Source of the DNA: Calditrichota bacterium
GTDB lineage: Bacteria > Calditrichota > Calditrichia > Calditrichales > J004
Assembly: GCA_024277115.1 (NCBI GenBank)
Contig: JAJRVW010000088.1
Span: 1-34,922, forward strand
Length of the DNA: 34,922 nt
Direction of reading: 5' to 3'
The position numbers were made by a program, and so were the translations under genes. Positions within the stretch are counted from its first letter, which is position 1. Each line of letters opens with the position of its first letter. Of this stretch, positions 1 to 8,174 are shown piece after piece. Below the pieces are notes generated by a model, which saw only the letters and a program-made list of their open reading frames with translations, made no database searches and was not told where the DNA came from.

Positions 1-64
1 CCTTAATTAAATAAAAACCGAATAAAGGAATATCATAATAACTCAACCTAAGGAGGATTTAATC

Positions 65-832
65 ATGAAGAAATTATTGACCCAGGCATCCTGTTTACTG
101 TTTGCCGGCCTAATATTTAGTTGCAGCAGCGCTACCGATTCCGGAGATAGCAGCAGTGACAAGACCAACCAAAGCGGGCAGCCTATTCCAAGTATAAACA
201 ATATAGAAGGACTCGAATTTGGTGGTATTTTGTCCACAATTTTATTTGAATTTGAAACTGTTCCTAATTTTCCACCCGTACAATTTGCCATGGGCTATGC
301 CTGGTTTGGCAATGGTGAAAAAGCCGGGGATGTGGCGGTGAACCAACAACCTCTCTCAGCAGAATCATCTTCGGGCAGTACCTGGTATACTTCTTTTAGC
401 CAAACCAGCCCATCAACTTTAAGCAATGTTTCCTTTAATGGATCGAAACATATCTGGGGCGTGACAGGTGATGGGGACGTGCCGGCTTTTGATGTGGAAG
501 TGACAAGTCCCACCGGATTTTCATTGCTTGCGCCAAGTACAGGTGAAATAGATAAAAGCAATGGGATCGCCATTAGTTGGACAGGCGGGTATGCCGGCGC
601 GACTGATTCCATGTTGGTAATTGTTGTGGATTTGTCAAACTCCAAAACAGTAATCAAACAAGGGTTGCCTAATAATGGTTTCTATACCCTTTCCGCAGAA
701 GAGCTCTCTGATATTTCCGGCGAGGCGATGATCCAGATAGTAAAGTACCGTTATAATATTTATACTACGGATAACAAATTTTATCAGGCCATAGCCGAAA
801 TTGTAAAGCAGGTAACCGTTACAATAAATTAA
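65..832 (+). CDS. Putative lipoprotein of unknown function
   Basis: Encodes 255 residues. The start is well supported: a strong AAGGAGG ribosome site lies just upstream of the ATG. The N-terminus is a lipoprotein signal (MKKLL, a hydrophobic stretch, then LIFSC with the acylated Cys at about residue 20), followed by a Ser/Asp/Gly-rich linker typical of exported lipoproteins. The mature part is rich in Ser, Thr, Gly and aromatic residues and ends in a probable beta-strand (EIVKQVTVTIN), suggesting a compact beta-rich fold. I recognise no domain and no catalytic motif. It is followed by about 140 bases without a gene and is not obviously part of the two-component operon. The cell-envelope location is well supported; the function is unknown. 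Confidence 0.8.
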   Translation: MKKLLTQASCLLFAGLIFSCSSATDSGDSSSDKTNQSGQPIPSINNIEGLEFGGILSTILFEFETVPNFPPVQFAMGYAWFGNGEKAGDVAVNQQPLSAESSSGSTWYTSFSQTSPSTLSNVSFNGSKHIWGVTGDGDVPAFDVEVTSPTGFSLLAPSTGEIDKSNGIAISWTGGYAGATDSMLVIVVDLSNSKTVIKQGLPNNGFYTLSAEELSDISGEAMIQIVKYRYNIYTTDNKFYQAIAEIVKQVTVTIN

Positions 833-971
833 CGCATAATTACCAATATTTTAAAGGGGGGCAGAGATGATCCTTTTTTTTATGCTTAAAATGCTCAAAA
901 TAATACCTGTTTTACCCTGTTCGGATAATTTCCCGATTTGATGCTATGATATTTATTGGTTAAAATGGGGC
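833..971. other. Intergenic region upstream of the histidine kinase gene
   Basis: No gene is visible. A weak hairpin-like stretch (AAAGG, then CCTTTTTTTT near 853-880) may end the upstream transcript. An extended -10-like TGCTATGAT at 941-949 is a possible housekeeping promoter for the two-component operon. I see no -24/-12 promoter and no copy of the 16-bp dyad found elsewhere in the window, so there is no visible sign of autoregulation. Confidence 0.3.
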
Positions 972-2099
972 ATGAATTTATCGCTACTAAACAAAACAGA
1001 AAACAGGTATAAGCTACTTATCGTTCTTTTAATTGCTATTATCTCCACCCTCCATTTTGATACGGACACCATGAAATGGCAGTATCATCTTGTTTACATG
1101 CAGGCCTATTTTATACCAATAATTCTTGGTGCTTTTGTTTTCGGGAAATCTGGTGGGCTTGGCACAGCGGTTATTGTGAGCTTTGTCTATTTGCCACATA
1201 TTATGTTTCAGCATGGTGGGCTGGTTGAAAATAACTTAATGCGTTTTTTACAGATTGCTTTGTTTAACACTGTTGGCTATTTAATCGGGTTGAAAGCACA
1301 AGGTGAACGGACCGAGAAAGAAAAATATCAGAAAACCGCGACAGAGTTAGAGAGTTCACTGAAACAGTTAAAAGTGCAATCAGAAAAAGTTTCTGAGATG
1401 GAAGAGCAAGTCCGTGCTGCCGATAGGTTGTCCATTGTTGGCGAACTTACGGCAAGCCTGGCCCATGAAGTGCGCAACCCTTTAGGCTCTATCCGGGGCG
1501 CTGTAGAAATTATCCGCGATGCGGTGCCGGAGGATGTAAAAAAATTGGAATTTTTTGATATTTTAATCCAGGATACTGAACGGCTAAATCAGGTTGTGGA
1601 AACTTACCTGGGTTTTTCCAAAAAACAAGTACCGCGATTTTCCACATATAGTTTAAACGAAACAATCCAAAACATTGCCTTAATGATTGGCGCACAGGCA
1701 CGAAAATCAAATATCAAGCTTATCACCAATCTCTCCCCTCGCCAAATATCATTGACGGGAAACCCCAACCATGTCTGGCAAATTATCATGAATATCACCC
1801 TGAATTCTATACAGGCCATGCCGGATGGTGGTGAAATAATAATTGCGCTCTCGATGGATAAAACAGCAGAAAATAAAATTCTTTTAACAATCAAAGATCA
1901 GGGCAAAGGAATCCCGGAAGCGGAACTGGATAAAATATTTAAACCCTTCTACACAAGTAAAAGTGATGGGACCGGTCTTGGCCTTGCAATTGTAAAGCGG
2001 CTTATTGATGAAAATAAGTGGGAGATTTCAGTTGACACAAAAGAAGGTGTTGGCACTGAATTTGCTATAAGAATGCCCATAAATGAATCACACTCTTAA
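972..2099 (+). CDS. Membrane-bound sensor histidine kinase (NtrB/ZraS-like)
   Basis: Encodes 375 residues. The N-terminal 110 or so residues hold three to four membrane segments with short loops, so there is no large periplasmic sensor domain and the stimulus is probably read in or near the membrane. A coiled-coil linker (about 115-155) leads to the HisKA box LAHEVRNPLGS with phospho-acceptor His165. The HATPase_c domain shows the N box (NITLNSIQAMPDGG), G1 (DQGKGIP), F box (KPFYTSK) and G2 (GTGLGLAI). This HisKA type is typical of kinases that pair with NtrC-family regulators, and such a regulator starts 17 bases downstream. The start is uncertain because the only purine run (GGGG) nearly touches the ATG; no in-frame upstream ATG is available. 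The signal is unknown; metal or envelope stress is inferred from the neighbouring genes and predicted regulon. Confidence 0.9.
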   Translation: MNLSLLNKTENRYKLLIVLLIAIISTLHFDTDTMKWQYHLVYMQAYFIPIILGAFVFGKSGGLGTAVIVSFVYLPHIMFQHGGLVENNLMRFLQIALFNTVGYLIGLKAQGERTEKEKYQKTATELESSLKQLKVQSEKVSEMEEQVRAADRLSIVGELTASLAHEVRNPLGSIRGAVEIIRDAVPEDVKKLEFFDILIQDTERLNQVVETYLGFSKKQVPRFSTYSLNETIQNIALMIGAQARKSNIKLITNLSPRQISLTGNPNHVWQIIMNITLNSIQAMPDGGEIIIALSMDKTAENKILLTIKDQGKGIPEAELDKIFKPFYTSKSDGTGLGLAIVKRLIDENKWEISVDTKEGVGTEFAIRMPINESHS

Positions 2100-2116
2100 T
2101 CACATTTGGGGATGCT

Positions 2117-3469
2117 ATGCGTGTATTGCTTATCGATGACGATATTAATTTGGGCAAAGTTATAGGTTATCAACTTGAAAAATACGGCTATGAAGTTGAT
2201 AAATGTTCTAATGGTACGGATGGAATAGCTCAGTTTAAAAAAAATGCCTATGATATTGTAATTAGCGACATACAAATGCCGGATATTTCCGGGATAGATG
2301 TTCTGCAAGAAGTACGCCGGATAAACAAACAGGTCGTGGTGATTATGATTACAGCCTTTGGGAGTGTAGACAACGCCATGGAAGCCTGCCGATTGGGCGC
2401 CGATGATTATATCTCGAAGCCCTTTGGCCAGGAACAACTGTTTTTTACCATCGAAAAAGCCGTCCGTCTCCGGGCATTACAATCAGAAAACCTGGAACTG
2501 CGCAGTAAGCTGAAAGATAAGTTCCGGTTTGAAAACATGGTTGCCAATAGCGGCGCCATGCAAAATATTTTGCGGATAACACAAAAGGTGGCCGCCAGTA
2601 ATGCGTCGGTAATCATTTTGGGCGAAAGCGGTACGGGAAAAGAACTTATTGCCCGTGCCATTCATTACGGCAGCCCCCGCAAAGATAAATCCCTTATAAC
2701 GGTAAATTGTCCTTCCATTCCCGATAACTTGTTGGAGAGTGAATTGTTTGGCCATGTTAAGGGTGCCTTTACCGGTGCAATAAAAGACCGTATCGGAAAA
2801 TTTGAACAGGCCAATGGCGGCACAATCTTTTTAGATGAAATTGGTGACCTGCGGGAAGAGCTTCAGGCAAAGCTATTGCGGGTTTTGCAAGAGCAGGAGT
2901 TTGACCGGGTGGGTGGAACGAAACCTGTTAAAGTGGATGTACGGGTTATTGCGGCAACTAACCAGAACTTATTGGAGCTTGTTAAGCAAAAAAAATTCCG
3001 TGAAGATTTGTACTATCGTTTAAGTGTGGTCCCAATAAATTTGCCCGCCCTGCGAAAGCGTACTGATGATATTCCTTTTTTAATTGATTTTTTTCTAAAA
3101 CGATTTTATGGCGAGCAGGACTATACAATCTCCGGAGAGGTGATTTCGGCGTTAAAATTATATGAGTGGCCGGGCAATGTACGCGAGCTGGAAAATGTTA
3201 TCGAGCGTATGGTTACGCTTGCTACGGATAATAAAATCACGTTAAACGACCTGCCGGAATATATCGGGCTTCACGGCCATGATGCCGCTTCGTTTGCAAT
3301 AAAAATCCCCGAAGAAGGGATCTCGCTGGATTCGATTGAGCGGTTGGTTATAAAAGAAATGCTTGAACGGACGGGCAATAATCAATCGCAAACAGCGCGG
3401 ATGTTACAGATACCGAGGCACGTTTTATTATACCGAATGAAAAAATTAGGAATAGAATCTGAACATTAG
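2117..3469 (+). CDS. NtrC-family sigma54-dependent response regulator
   Basis: Encodes 450 residues with the full three-domain layout. The receiver domain (1-120) has the acidic pocket D7-D9, phospho-acceptor D51 in ISDIQMP, the T in ITAFGS and the K in SKPF. The central AAA+ domain (about 140-370) has Walker A GESGTGKE (169-176), the sigma54-contacting GAFTGA loop (216-221), Walker B GGTIFLDEIGD and the late motif YEWPGNVRELENV. The C-terminus carries a Fis-type helix-turn-helix (NNQSQTARMLQIPRHVLLYRMKKLGI). It should therefore activate only -24/-12 promoters. The window contains several such promoters with a common 16-bp dyad upstream, making this protein the best candidate activator (inference). 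It is co-transcribed with the kinase. Family assignment is secure; ligand, signal and regulon are not. Confidence 0.97.
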   Translation: MRVLLIDDDINLGKVIGYQLEKYGYEVDKCSNGTDGIAQFKKNAYDIVISDIQMPDISGIDVLQEVRRINKQVVVIMITAFGSVDNAMEACRLGADDYISKPFGQEQLFFTIEKAVRLRALQSENLELRSKLKDKFRFENMVANSGAMQNILRITQKVAASNASVIILGESGTGKELIARAIHYGSPRKDKSLITVNCPSIPDNLLESELFGHVKGAFTGAIKDRIGKFEQANGGTIFLDEIGDLREELQAKLLRVLQEQEFDRVGGTKPVKVDVRVIAATNQNLLELVKQKKFREDLYYRLSVVPINLPALRKRTDDIPFLIDFFLKRFYGEQDYTISGEVISALKLYEWPGNVRELENVIERMVTLATDNKITLNDLPEYIGLHGHDAASFAIKIPEEGISLDSIERLVIKEMLERTGNNQSQTARMLQIPRHVLLYRMKKLGIESEH

Positions 3470-3580
3470 TTGTTAGAAGTATTTACAAAACGGCAAAATG
3501 AATTTTCCCTAATATTGCTTTTTAAATTCTATAGGATTATACTTTGCCCAAAAGAAATAGCTAAATTAAACTTCCTTTGT

Positions 3581-4018
3581 ATGCATACATCTAAATATTT
3601 TAAAATTCTTTGCTGGTTCATAATTTTATTTTTTGTACAGTCTTCACTTGGTTGCCTGCTGGAAGAGCCATTGAATGACTTGGCTGGGTTGAGCCATACA
3701 GAGCATCATGCGGCTCCGGACTCCGGACATAATGACCATCATCAGGAGAAGAAAGAGCCCAAAAGCCATGACCATGAAAATGAACTGTCGGAATATTGCT
3801 GTGATAGTTCCTTGTTTCTGTTTGCCCGTAGTGAAAAACTTGTAGTTCAACATCCTGCAAAATTACTTTTTCCATCTACACAAATACAAATTGAGTATAA
3901 TGTCCAGATATATCTTTCCATAAACACAAACTATTTAATCGTTCCAAAATCAACATCACCCCGTACAAGGGATAACTACGTCCTCTCCTGTCTTTTACAC
4001 GCGCCTCCGATCATTTAA
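3581..4018 (+). CDS. His-rich exported protein, putative metal-binding
   Basis: The open frame runs back to a TTG at 3470, but that extension abuts the regulator's stop and lacks a signal peptide. The ATG at 3581 begins MHTSKYFKILC with a hydrophobic segment ending SSLGC, a plausible lipobox, giving 145 residues. The mature protein has a His-dense segment (about 40-70: SHTEHH, GHNDHHQ, KSHDHENE) followed by a Cys pair (EYCCDS), then a hydrophobic, strand-like half ending in APPII. His clusters plus a Cys pair suggest binding of a soft or borderline metal in the periplasm, perhaps as a sensor accessory or scavenger. It lies directly behind the two-component genes. I do not assign a family; small His-rich proteins beside RND efflux systems are the closest analogy. 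No ribosome site is obvious, so the start stays tentative. Confidence 0.6.
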   Translation: MHTSKYFKILCWFIILFFVQSSLGCLLEEPLNDLAGLSHTEHHAAPDSGHNDHHQEKKEPKSHDHENELSEYCCDSSLFLFARSEKLVVQHPAKLLFPSTQIQIEYNVQIYLSINTNYLIVPKSTSPRTRDNYVLSCLLHAPPII

Positions 4019-4250
4019 AAACCTCCTCTTAATATAGAATTAACCTTACCCTGACCGGCATATTACATTGGTATTAAGTATACTTTTATACAGTTAGTGA
4101 AATTGTAAAACTTAGAAATATTACGTATGCAAATTTACCAATAGCTGCCTCAACGCGTTGTTAGCCGGGCTTATGATCTTTCGTATAAAGATTAATTCTA
4201 TCATTTTTAAGTGATATAAATCCGTAAAACTAAAAAAAAGGAAAATAAAG

Positions 4251-6653
4251 ATGATTAAAAATCTAATAATTTTATTTATTGTAATGTTTAGCTGCACAAC
4301 TTTGTTTGCTCAAAAATTTACAAATATTGCAGGCTCTGCAGGCGTGGATGGTGGCGAAGACTGGCAAGGTGTATCGTTTGGCGATATTGATAATGACGGC
4401 GATGAAGATATTTTTTCTGTTAAACACGATGGGCCTCCGGGAGTGCTTTATAGAAATAATGGTGATGGTACCTTTACCGAAATTGCAGAGGCAGCCGGTT
4501 TATCAGCTTCGGCAAATGAGGGTGGTGTTTTCGGCGATTATGACAACGATGGCTTTTTAGACCTGTATGTTTCGGACGAAGGAAGCAATAACTTTTTATT
4601 TCGGAATAATGGCGATACAACCTTTACAGATGTTTCCAAAGCATCCGGTGCAAATCATTCCGGGTTGGCCATAAGTTCCCCTTTTGGTGATTATAATAAT
4701 GACGGCCTAATAGATATCTATATTGTAAACCTGAGTGGCAAAAATATCCTGTTGCGCAATAATGCGGATAATACTTTTACAGATGTAACCTTAGAGGCCG
4801 GAGTTGGCAATACAGGTTCAGGGATTACGGCAGTTTGGATTGATATTGACCTGGATGGATTGTTGGATTTATATGTAGGCAATCAGGATGGAAACGTAAT
4901 GTACCAAAATAATGGCAATGGTACCTTTACAAATATTACGGTAAGTGCGGGTGTTGGAACAGATTTAAGCAGTGAAGGCGTTGCTGCCGCCGATTTTGAC
5001 AATGATGGCGATATGGATTTATATGTTGCCAACAGTACCGAAGATATTCTTTATCAAAATAATGGCGACGGTACTTTTACAGATATATCGGCAATTGCCG
5101 GGATTACCAATCCGGGGGCAAGCCTTGGTGTTGCTTTTGGTGATTTAGATAATGATGGCTGGCAAGATATTTTTATCGCAAATGATGAAAGCGCCAATAC
5201 CCTTTACCATAATAATGGTGATGGCACTTTTTCAGATAGTTCTGCCTCCGCCGGTATCGAAGATGCCGCCGGTAAAGGACAAGGCGCCGCGCTTGCCGAT
5301 ATCGATAACGATGGCAACCTGGATATTTTTGTGGCCAACCTTAACCTGCAAAACAGATTGTACCTTAATCAGGGTAACAGTAATAATTGGTTCGTGGTTA
5401 AGCTAAAAGGAACGGCCAGTAACCGTTTCGGGATTGGTGTACGTGTCAGGTTAAAAGCCAATAATATGTGGCAAACACAAGTTGTGGACGGGGGCTCCGG
5501 TTTTAGTTCGCAAAATAGTATCCCGTTGGAATTTGGTCTTGGCAAAACAACACTTGTTGATAGTATTATTGTCTACTGGTCATCCGGTTTGGTAAGCACA
5601 GTAGCAGGGCAAGATGCCAATAATATCATTACTATCGAAGAGCCCTTACGGGTTTTTGATGTACAGGTTAACCGTGCCTTATCACCACAAACACCTATCG
5701 AAATTATAACCGGAACATCCCAGGTACCTCAAGTACATATTAGCAACAAAGGTTCTGCAAGTTTAGAAAGCTTTGAGATGCGTTGTGTGATCGATACAAA
5801 TGGCGTAACCGTATATTCCGAACATGTGACTGTCACAAATCTTGCCAGCCAGGATACATTAACAGTTTCCTTCCCTGACTGGATCCCGCCAGCGGAAGGC
5901 GTCTTCAATATTCTTTTTGCAAATTTGCTTGAGAGTGATTCAAATGCGTTAAACGATACGGTTTATTCCCAGACCGAAATAACTTTTGCAAAAACACCGT
6001 ATGTTACGCGCATTTCTCCCAAAGACAGCTCCATGGATATTAGAAGTACATTGCAAGTTATCAGGGCCCGGTTCTCAGAACCGATGGATGCTGATTACTT
6101 TGACTCGACAAGCGTAATCGTTACGGGTTCGGAAAGTGGCCCAATTCCCGGACGGGTTTTGTTCTCTGAGTTAAACAATGTTCTGAACTATTCGCGTGAT
6201 TCTGACTTTACATTTACTTTAGCCGAAACAGTTTGGGTTTCTTTAACAACCGAGTTGAGAAGTTTGCAGGGTTTAAGGCTGGATAGTAATCAAAATGGAG
6301 TGGAAGAAGGCTCGCCCACGGATGATTTTGTTTCCTTTTTTGTAATTGAACTTCCCACGGCGCTTGGCGACGAAGAGAATGGTATCGTGTCGTCTTATGA
6401 ACTCTATCAAAATTTTCCGAACCCATTTAATCCAGTCACCACAATAAAGTTTGATATTGTCGATGCCGGATTTGTTACACTTAAAGTATTTAATATGCTG
6501 GGCCAGGAAGTTGCGACATTGGTAGAAAGCCAGCTAAGTACAGGTAAGTATGGTATCCGATGGAACGCAGCAGGCCAGGCCAGTGGTGTTTATTACTACC
6601 AGCTTGATGCAGGTGGCTTTATAAAAACTAAAAAACTTATTTTGTTGAAATAA
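4251..6653 (+). CDS. Secreted FG-GAP/VCBS repeat protein with ASPIC/UnbV domain and T9SS-like tail
   Basis: Encodes 800 residues with a signal peptide ending LFAQ. Seven FG-GAP/VCBS repeats occupy about residues 40-370, each with a DxDxDG calcium loop (FGDIDNDGDEDIF, FGDYDNDGFLDLY, WIDIDLDGLLDLY and relatives) followed by LYxNNGDGTFT. They should form a calcium-stabilised beta-propeller. An ASPIC/UnbV-type domain follows (about 390-465, RFGIGVRVRL to VYWSSG), then a CARDB/Ig-like region. The C-terminus has the FCB-phylum sorting signature NFPNPFNPVTTIKFDI and ends KTKKLILLK, typical of cargo exported by type IX secretion. It is a monocistronic gene ending in a strong terminator. The role is probably surface adhesion or carbohydrate binding; no catalytic residues are seen. 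I see no link to the metal genes. Confidence 0.93.
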   Translation: MIKNLIILFIVMFSCTTLFAQKFTNIAGSAGVDGGEDWQGVSFGDIDNDGDEDIFSVKHDGPPGVLYRNNGDGTFTEIAEAAGLSASANEGGVFGDYDNDGFLDLYVSDEGSNNFLFRNNGDTTFTDVSKASGANHSGLAISSPFGDYNNDGLIDIYIVNLSGKNILLRNNADNTFTDVTLEAGVGNTGSGITAVWIDIDLDGLLDLYVGNQDGNVMYQNNGNGTFTNITVSAGVGTDLSSEGVAAADFDNDGDMDLYVANSTEDILYQNNGDGTFTDISAIAGITNPGASLGVAFGDLDNDGWQDIFIANDESANTLYHNNGDGTFSDSSASAGIEDAAGKGQGAALADIDNDGNLDIFVANLNLQNRLYLNQGNSNNWFVVKLKGTASNRFGIGVRVRLKANNMWQTQVVDGGSGFSSQNSIPLEFGLGKTTLVDSIIVYWSSGLVSTVAGQDANNIITIEEPLRVFDVQVNRALSPQTPIEIITGTSQVPQVHISNKGSASLESFEMRCVIDTNGVTVYSEHVTVTNLASQDTLTVSFPDWIPPAEGVFNILFANLLESDSNALNDTVYSQTEITFAKTPYVTRISPKDSSMDIRSTLQVIRARFSEPMDADYFDSTSVIVTGSESGPIPGRVLFSELNNVLNYSRDSDFTFTLAETVWVSLTTELRSLQGLRLDSNQNGVEEGSPTDDFVSFFVIELPTALGDEENGIVSSYELYQNFPNPFNPVTTIKFDIVDAGFVTLKVFNMLGQEVATLVESQLSTGKYGIRWNAAGQASGVYYYQLDAGGFIKTKKLILLK

Positions 6654-6696
6654 ATATTATTCCTTAACATAAGTATCACTTTATCTTTTCCAGAGA

Positions 6697-6730
6697 GCCA
6701 ATATCAAAATCCGTTTTGATATTGGCCTTT
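6697..6730 (+). terminator. Rho-independent terminator after the FG-GAP gene
   Basis: A perfect 13-bp stem (GCCAATATCAAAA pairing with TTTTGATATTGGC) with a short TCCG loop is followed by CTTTAGG. The T-run is short, but the long stem about 45 bases after the stop codon makes termination likely. Confidence 0.75.
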
Positions 6731-6819
6731 AGGTTAATATAAAGCTGTGGGAGACCACTCTTTTAAAAGCACAGTTAAAGATGGTCGGGATAAATTTACT
6801 TATGTATGGGGAGGATGAA

Positions 6820-7386
6820 ATGTTCTTTGAAAATCATGAAGCTATTTTTCCAAAATATGTTCCTGTATTATCTACAAAACGTTTAGAACTGGTAGAAATA
6901 ACGGAGGAGCATGCTGAGGATATTTATCAAATATACTCAAATGATAATGTCACAAAATATGATGATTGTTATTCCTTTACATCCTTAGACCATGCCGTTG
7001 AGGCGGTCAATTTATTTAAACAAGTCTTTACGGACAAGACAGGCATCCGCTGGGGGATTACTTTTAAAAATGAAAAAAATCTGATAGGCAATATAGGCTT
7101 CAATCAATTTCAATCGTTCCATACGGGCAAGATTGGTTTTGCGCTAAATGAACAGTTTTGGGGTATGGGAATTTGTACCGAAGCTATTGCTGAGGTTGTG
7201 CACTATGGTTTTAATACATTGAAAATACATCGTATAGAAGCAGAAACCCATCCTAAAAACACCGGCTCCGGGCTAGTATTAACTAAAAATGGTTTTAAAC
7301 GCGAAGGCACTTTACGGGATTTCGTTTTCTGGAAAGGCGTTCATCAAACGATTGTCATGTATAGCAAGATATCGGGTGATTTATAA
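6820..7386 (+). CDS. GNAT-family N-acetyltransferase (RimJ/RimL-like)
   Basis: The frame opens at 6781, but the ATG at 6820 is preferred because a GGGGAGG ribosome site sits 5 bases before it; this gives 188 residues. The sequence has the GNAT layout: an N-terminal beta-alpha unit (STKRLELVEITEEHAEDIYQ), a central strand with the acetyl-CoA loop (LNEQFWGMGICTEAI, matching Q/RxxGxG/A), and the terminal motif NTGSGLVLTKNGFKREGTLRD, as in the RimJ/RimL group. These enzymes transfer acetyl from acetyl-CoA to protein N-termini, antibiotics or small amines; the substrate cannot be read from sequence. It is a single-gene unit between two terminator/intergenic regions with no evident tie to the metal genes. 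Confidence 0.88.
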   Translation: MFFENHEAIFPKYVPVLSTKRLELVEITEEHAEDIYQIYSNDNVTKYDDCYSFTSLDHAVEAVNLFKQVFTDKTGIRWGITFKNEKNLIGNIGFNQFQSFHTGKIGFALNEQFWGMGICTEAIAEVVHYGFNTLKIHRIEAETHPKNTGSGLVLTKNGFKREGTLRDFVFWKGVHQTIVMYSKISGDL

Positions 7387-7469
7387 ACCAATTACAATTC
7401 TATTATCGTTACCAATTGGTGTGGAATAAAAGACAGTTCAGGTAAACTGTTCATAATTCTTCAGGCATC

Positions 7470-7485
7470 TGTATAATATTCTACA
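7470..7485. promoter_or_regulatory. 16-bp dyad, putative NtrC-type enhancer site (site A)
   Basis: The sequence TGTATAATATTCTACA differs at one position from the perfect palindrome TGTAGAATATTCTACA deduced by comparing the copies in this window. It lies about 300 bp upstream of the -24 element of the cus-type operon. Binding by the local NtrC-type regulator is inferred. Confidence 0.55.
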
Positions 7486-7614
7486 ATTTACCCAAGTTCC
7501 TTTATATAAAGTTCAATAGTCTTTGTATAATTCTCATATTAATCTTTTTCCATTCTAAATGGCCTTAGAAAATTATTGGCTTTTATGTAGTAATTAGGTT
7601 TTTCCTTCGGATAA

Positions 7615-7630
7615 TATAGAATTATCTGCA
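7615..7630. promoter_or_regulatory. Weak copy of the 16-bp dyad
   Basis: TATAGAATTATCTGCA matches 12 of 16 positions of TGTAGAATATTCTACA, about 157 bp upstream of the cus-type -24 element. Its T-A-G-A-A-T left half and CTGCA right end recall the site at 29478-29493. It could be chance in such AT-rich DNA. Confidence 0.3.
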
Positions 7631-7778
7631 GATGTTAAAAACAGAGAGAGGTGTTGTTTTTACTTAAGTTATATATGGAAAAGCGCTTATTCATTTTATC
7701 TCATTAAAGTCAAAATAAAAAAATACAATTATTTGGGAGCGTTATTAAGCAAGTTGTTATATCCTTAGAAATCATTCT

Positions 7779-7793
7779 TGGCATATTAATTGA
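7779..7793 (+). promoter_or_regulatory. Sigma54 (-24/-12) promoter of the cus-type operon
   Basis: TGGCATATTAATTGA keeps TGGCA at -24 and TTG at -12 with the required 10 bases between the GG and the -12 dinucleotide, but has GA where GC is usual. Start of transcription is expected near 7804, leaving a leader of about 30 bases. It is the weakest of the sigma54 promoters listed here. Confidence 0.5.
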
Positions 7794-7832
7794 TATTAGG
7801 GCAGCAAGTTTAAAAATTGGAATGAGCCAAGA

Positions 7833-8174
7833 ATGATCTTACAAAGAAAACAAATCCTAATGGCAGCACTAATATTTTTTGGTGTAGTGGGCAGTTTTAT
7901 GTTTTTCCCAATCCAGTTGGATGAAGGTTATACATGTCTCTATCATCAGGTTTTTGACAATGATCATCCAGTCTGGGATCAACAGGGTGTTGCCAATCAA
8001 ATAGGAGAGCACCATACCACAGGAATGATAAACGCTTATATTAGTGGATATGCTTTTTTTTGGTGGGGAAGCTTGGCGCTTATTGCACTTGGGGTTTATC
8101 AACTGAAGTTATATAAAAATACAAACTTAAAAAACGACACTTTAAATAAATATCCAAACGGAGGGTTAAATTAA
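7833..8174 (+). CDS. Small two-TM membrane protein at the head of the cus-type operon
   Basis: Encodes 113 residues with two hydrophobic segments (about 8-27 and 70-92). Between them lies a loop of about 45 residues with one Cys and several His/Asp (YTCLYHQVFDNDHPVWDQ, GEHHTTGM), probably facing the periplasm. Its stop overlaps the ATG of the CusC-like gene (TAATG), so the two are translationally coupled. I do not recognise a family. Position and the His/Cys/Met loop suggest a metal-related accessory of the efflux pump (inference). The start is uncertain: the ribosome site is poor, and an in-frame ATG at 7860 would remove nine residues without affecting the membrane segments. Confidence 0.75.
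   Translation: MILQRKQILMAALIFFGVVGSFMFFPIQLDEGYTCLYHQVFDNDHPVWDQQGVANQIGEHHTTGMINAYISGYAFFWWGSLALIALGVYQLKLYKNTNLKNDTLNKYPNGGLN

Larger units (their letters stand above)
7387..7832. promoter_or_regulatory. 446-bp regulatory region upstream of the cus-type operon
   Basis: No gene is seen. It holds one strong copy of the 16-bp dyad (7470-7485), a degenerate pair of half-sites (AATAGTCT 7515-7522 and TGTATAAT 7524-7531), a weaker copy (7615-7630) and a -24/-12-like promoter (7779-7793). A small inverted repeat ACAGTT/AACTGT lies near 7432-7449. The many partial dyads and their long distance from the promoter suggest a looped enhancer array, unlike the fixed 81-84 bp spacing of the other sites. 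Confidence 0.5.

Noticed and set aside
3470-3580. Upstream extension of the His-rich ORF from a TTG at 3470
   Set aside because: It abuts the regulator's stop codon, lacks a ribosome site of its own, and would place the signal peptide deep inside the protein; the ATG at 3581 gives a proper signal.
4019-4250. Possible promoter elements or small gene upstream of the FG-GAP gene
   Set aside because: GGCATATTACATTGG resembles a -24/-12 pair but the spacing is off by one or more bases; no ORF or dyad is present.
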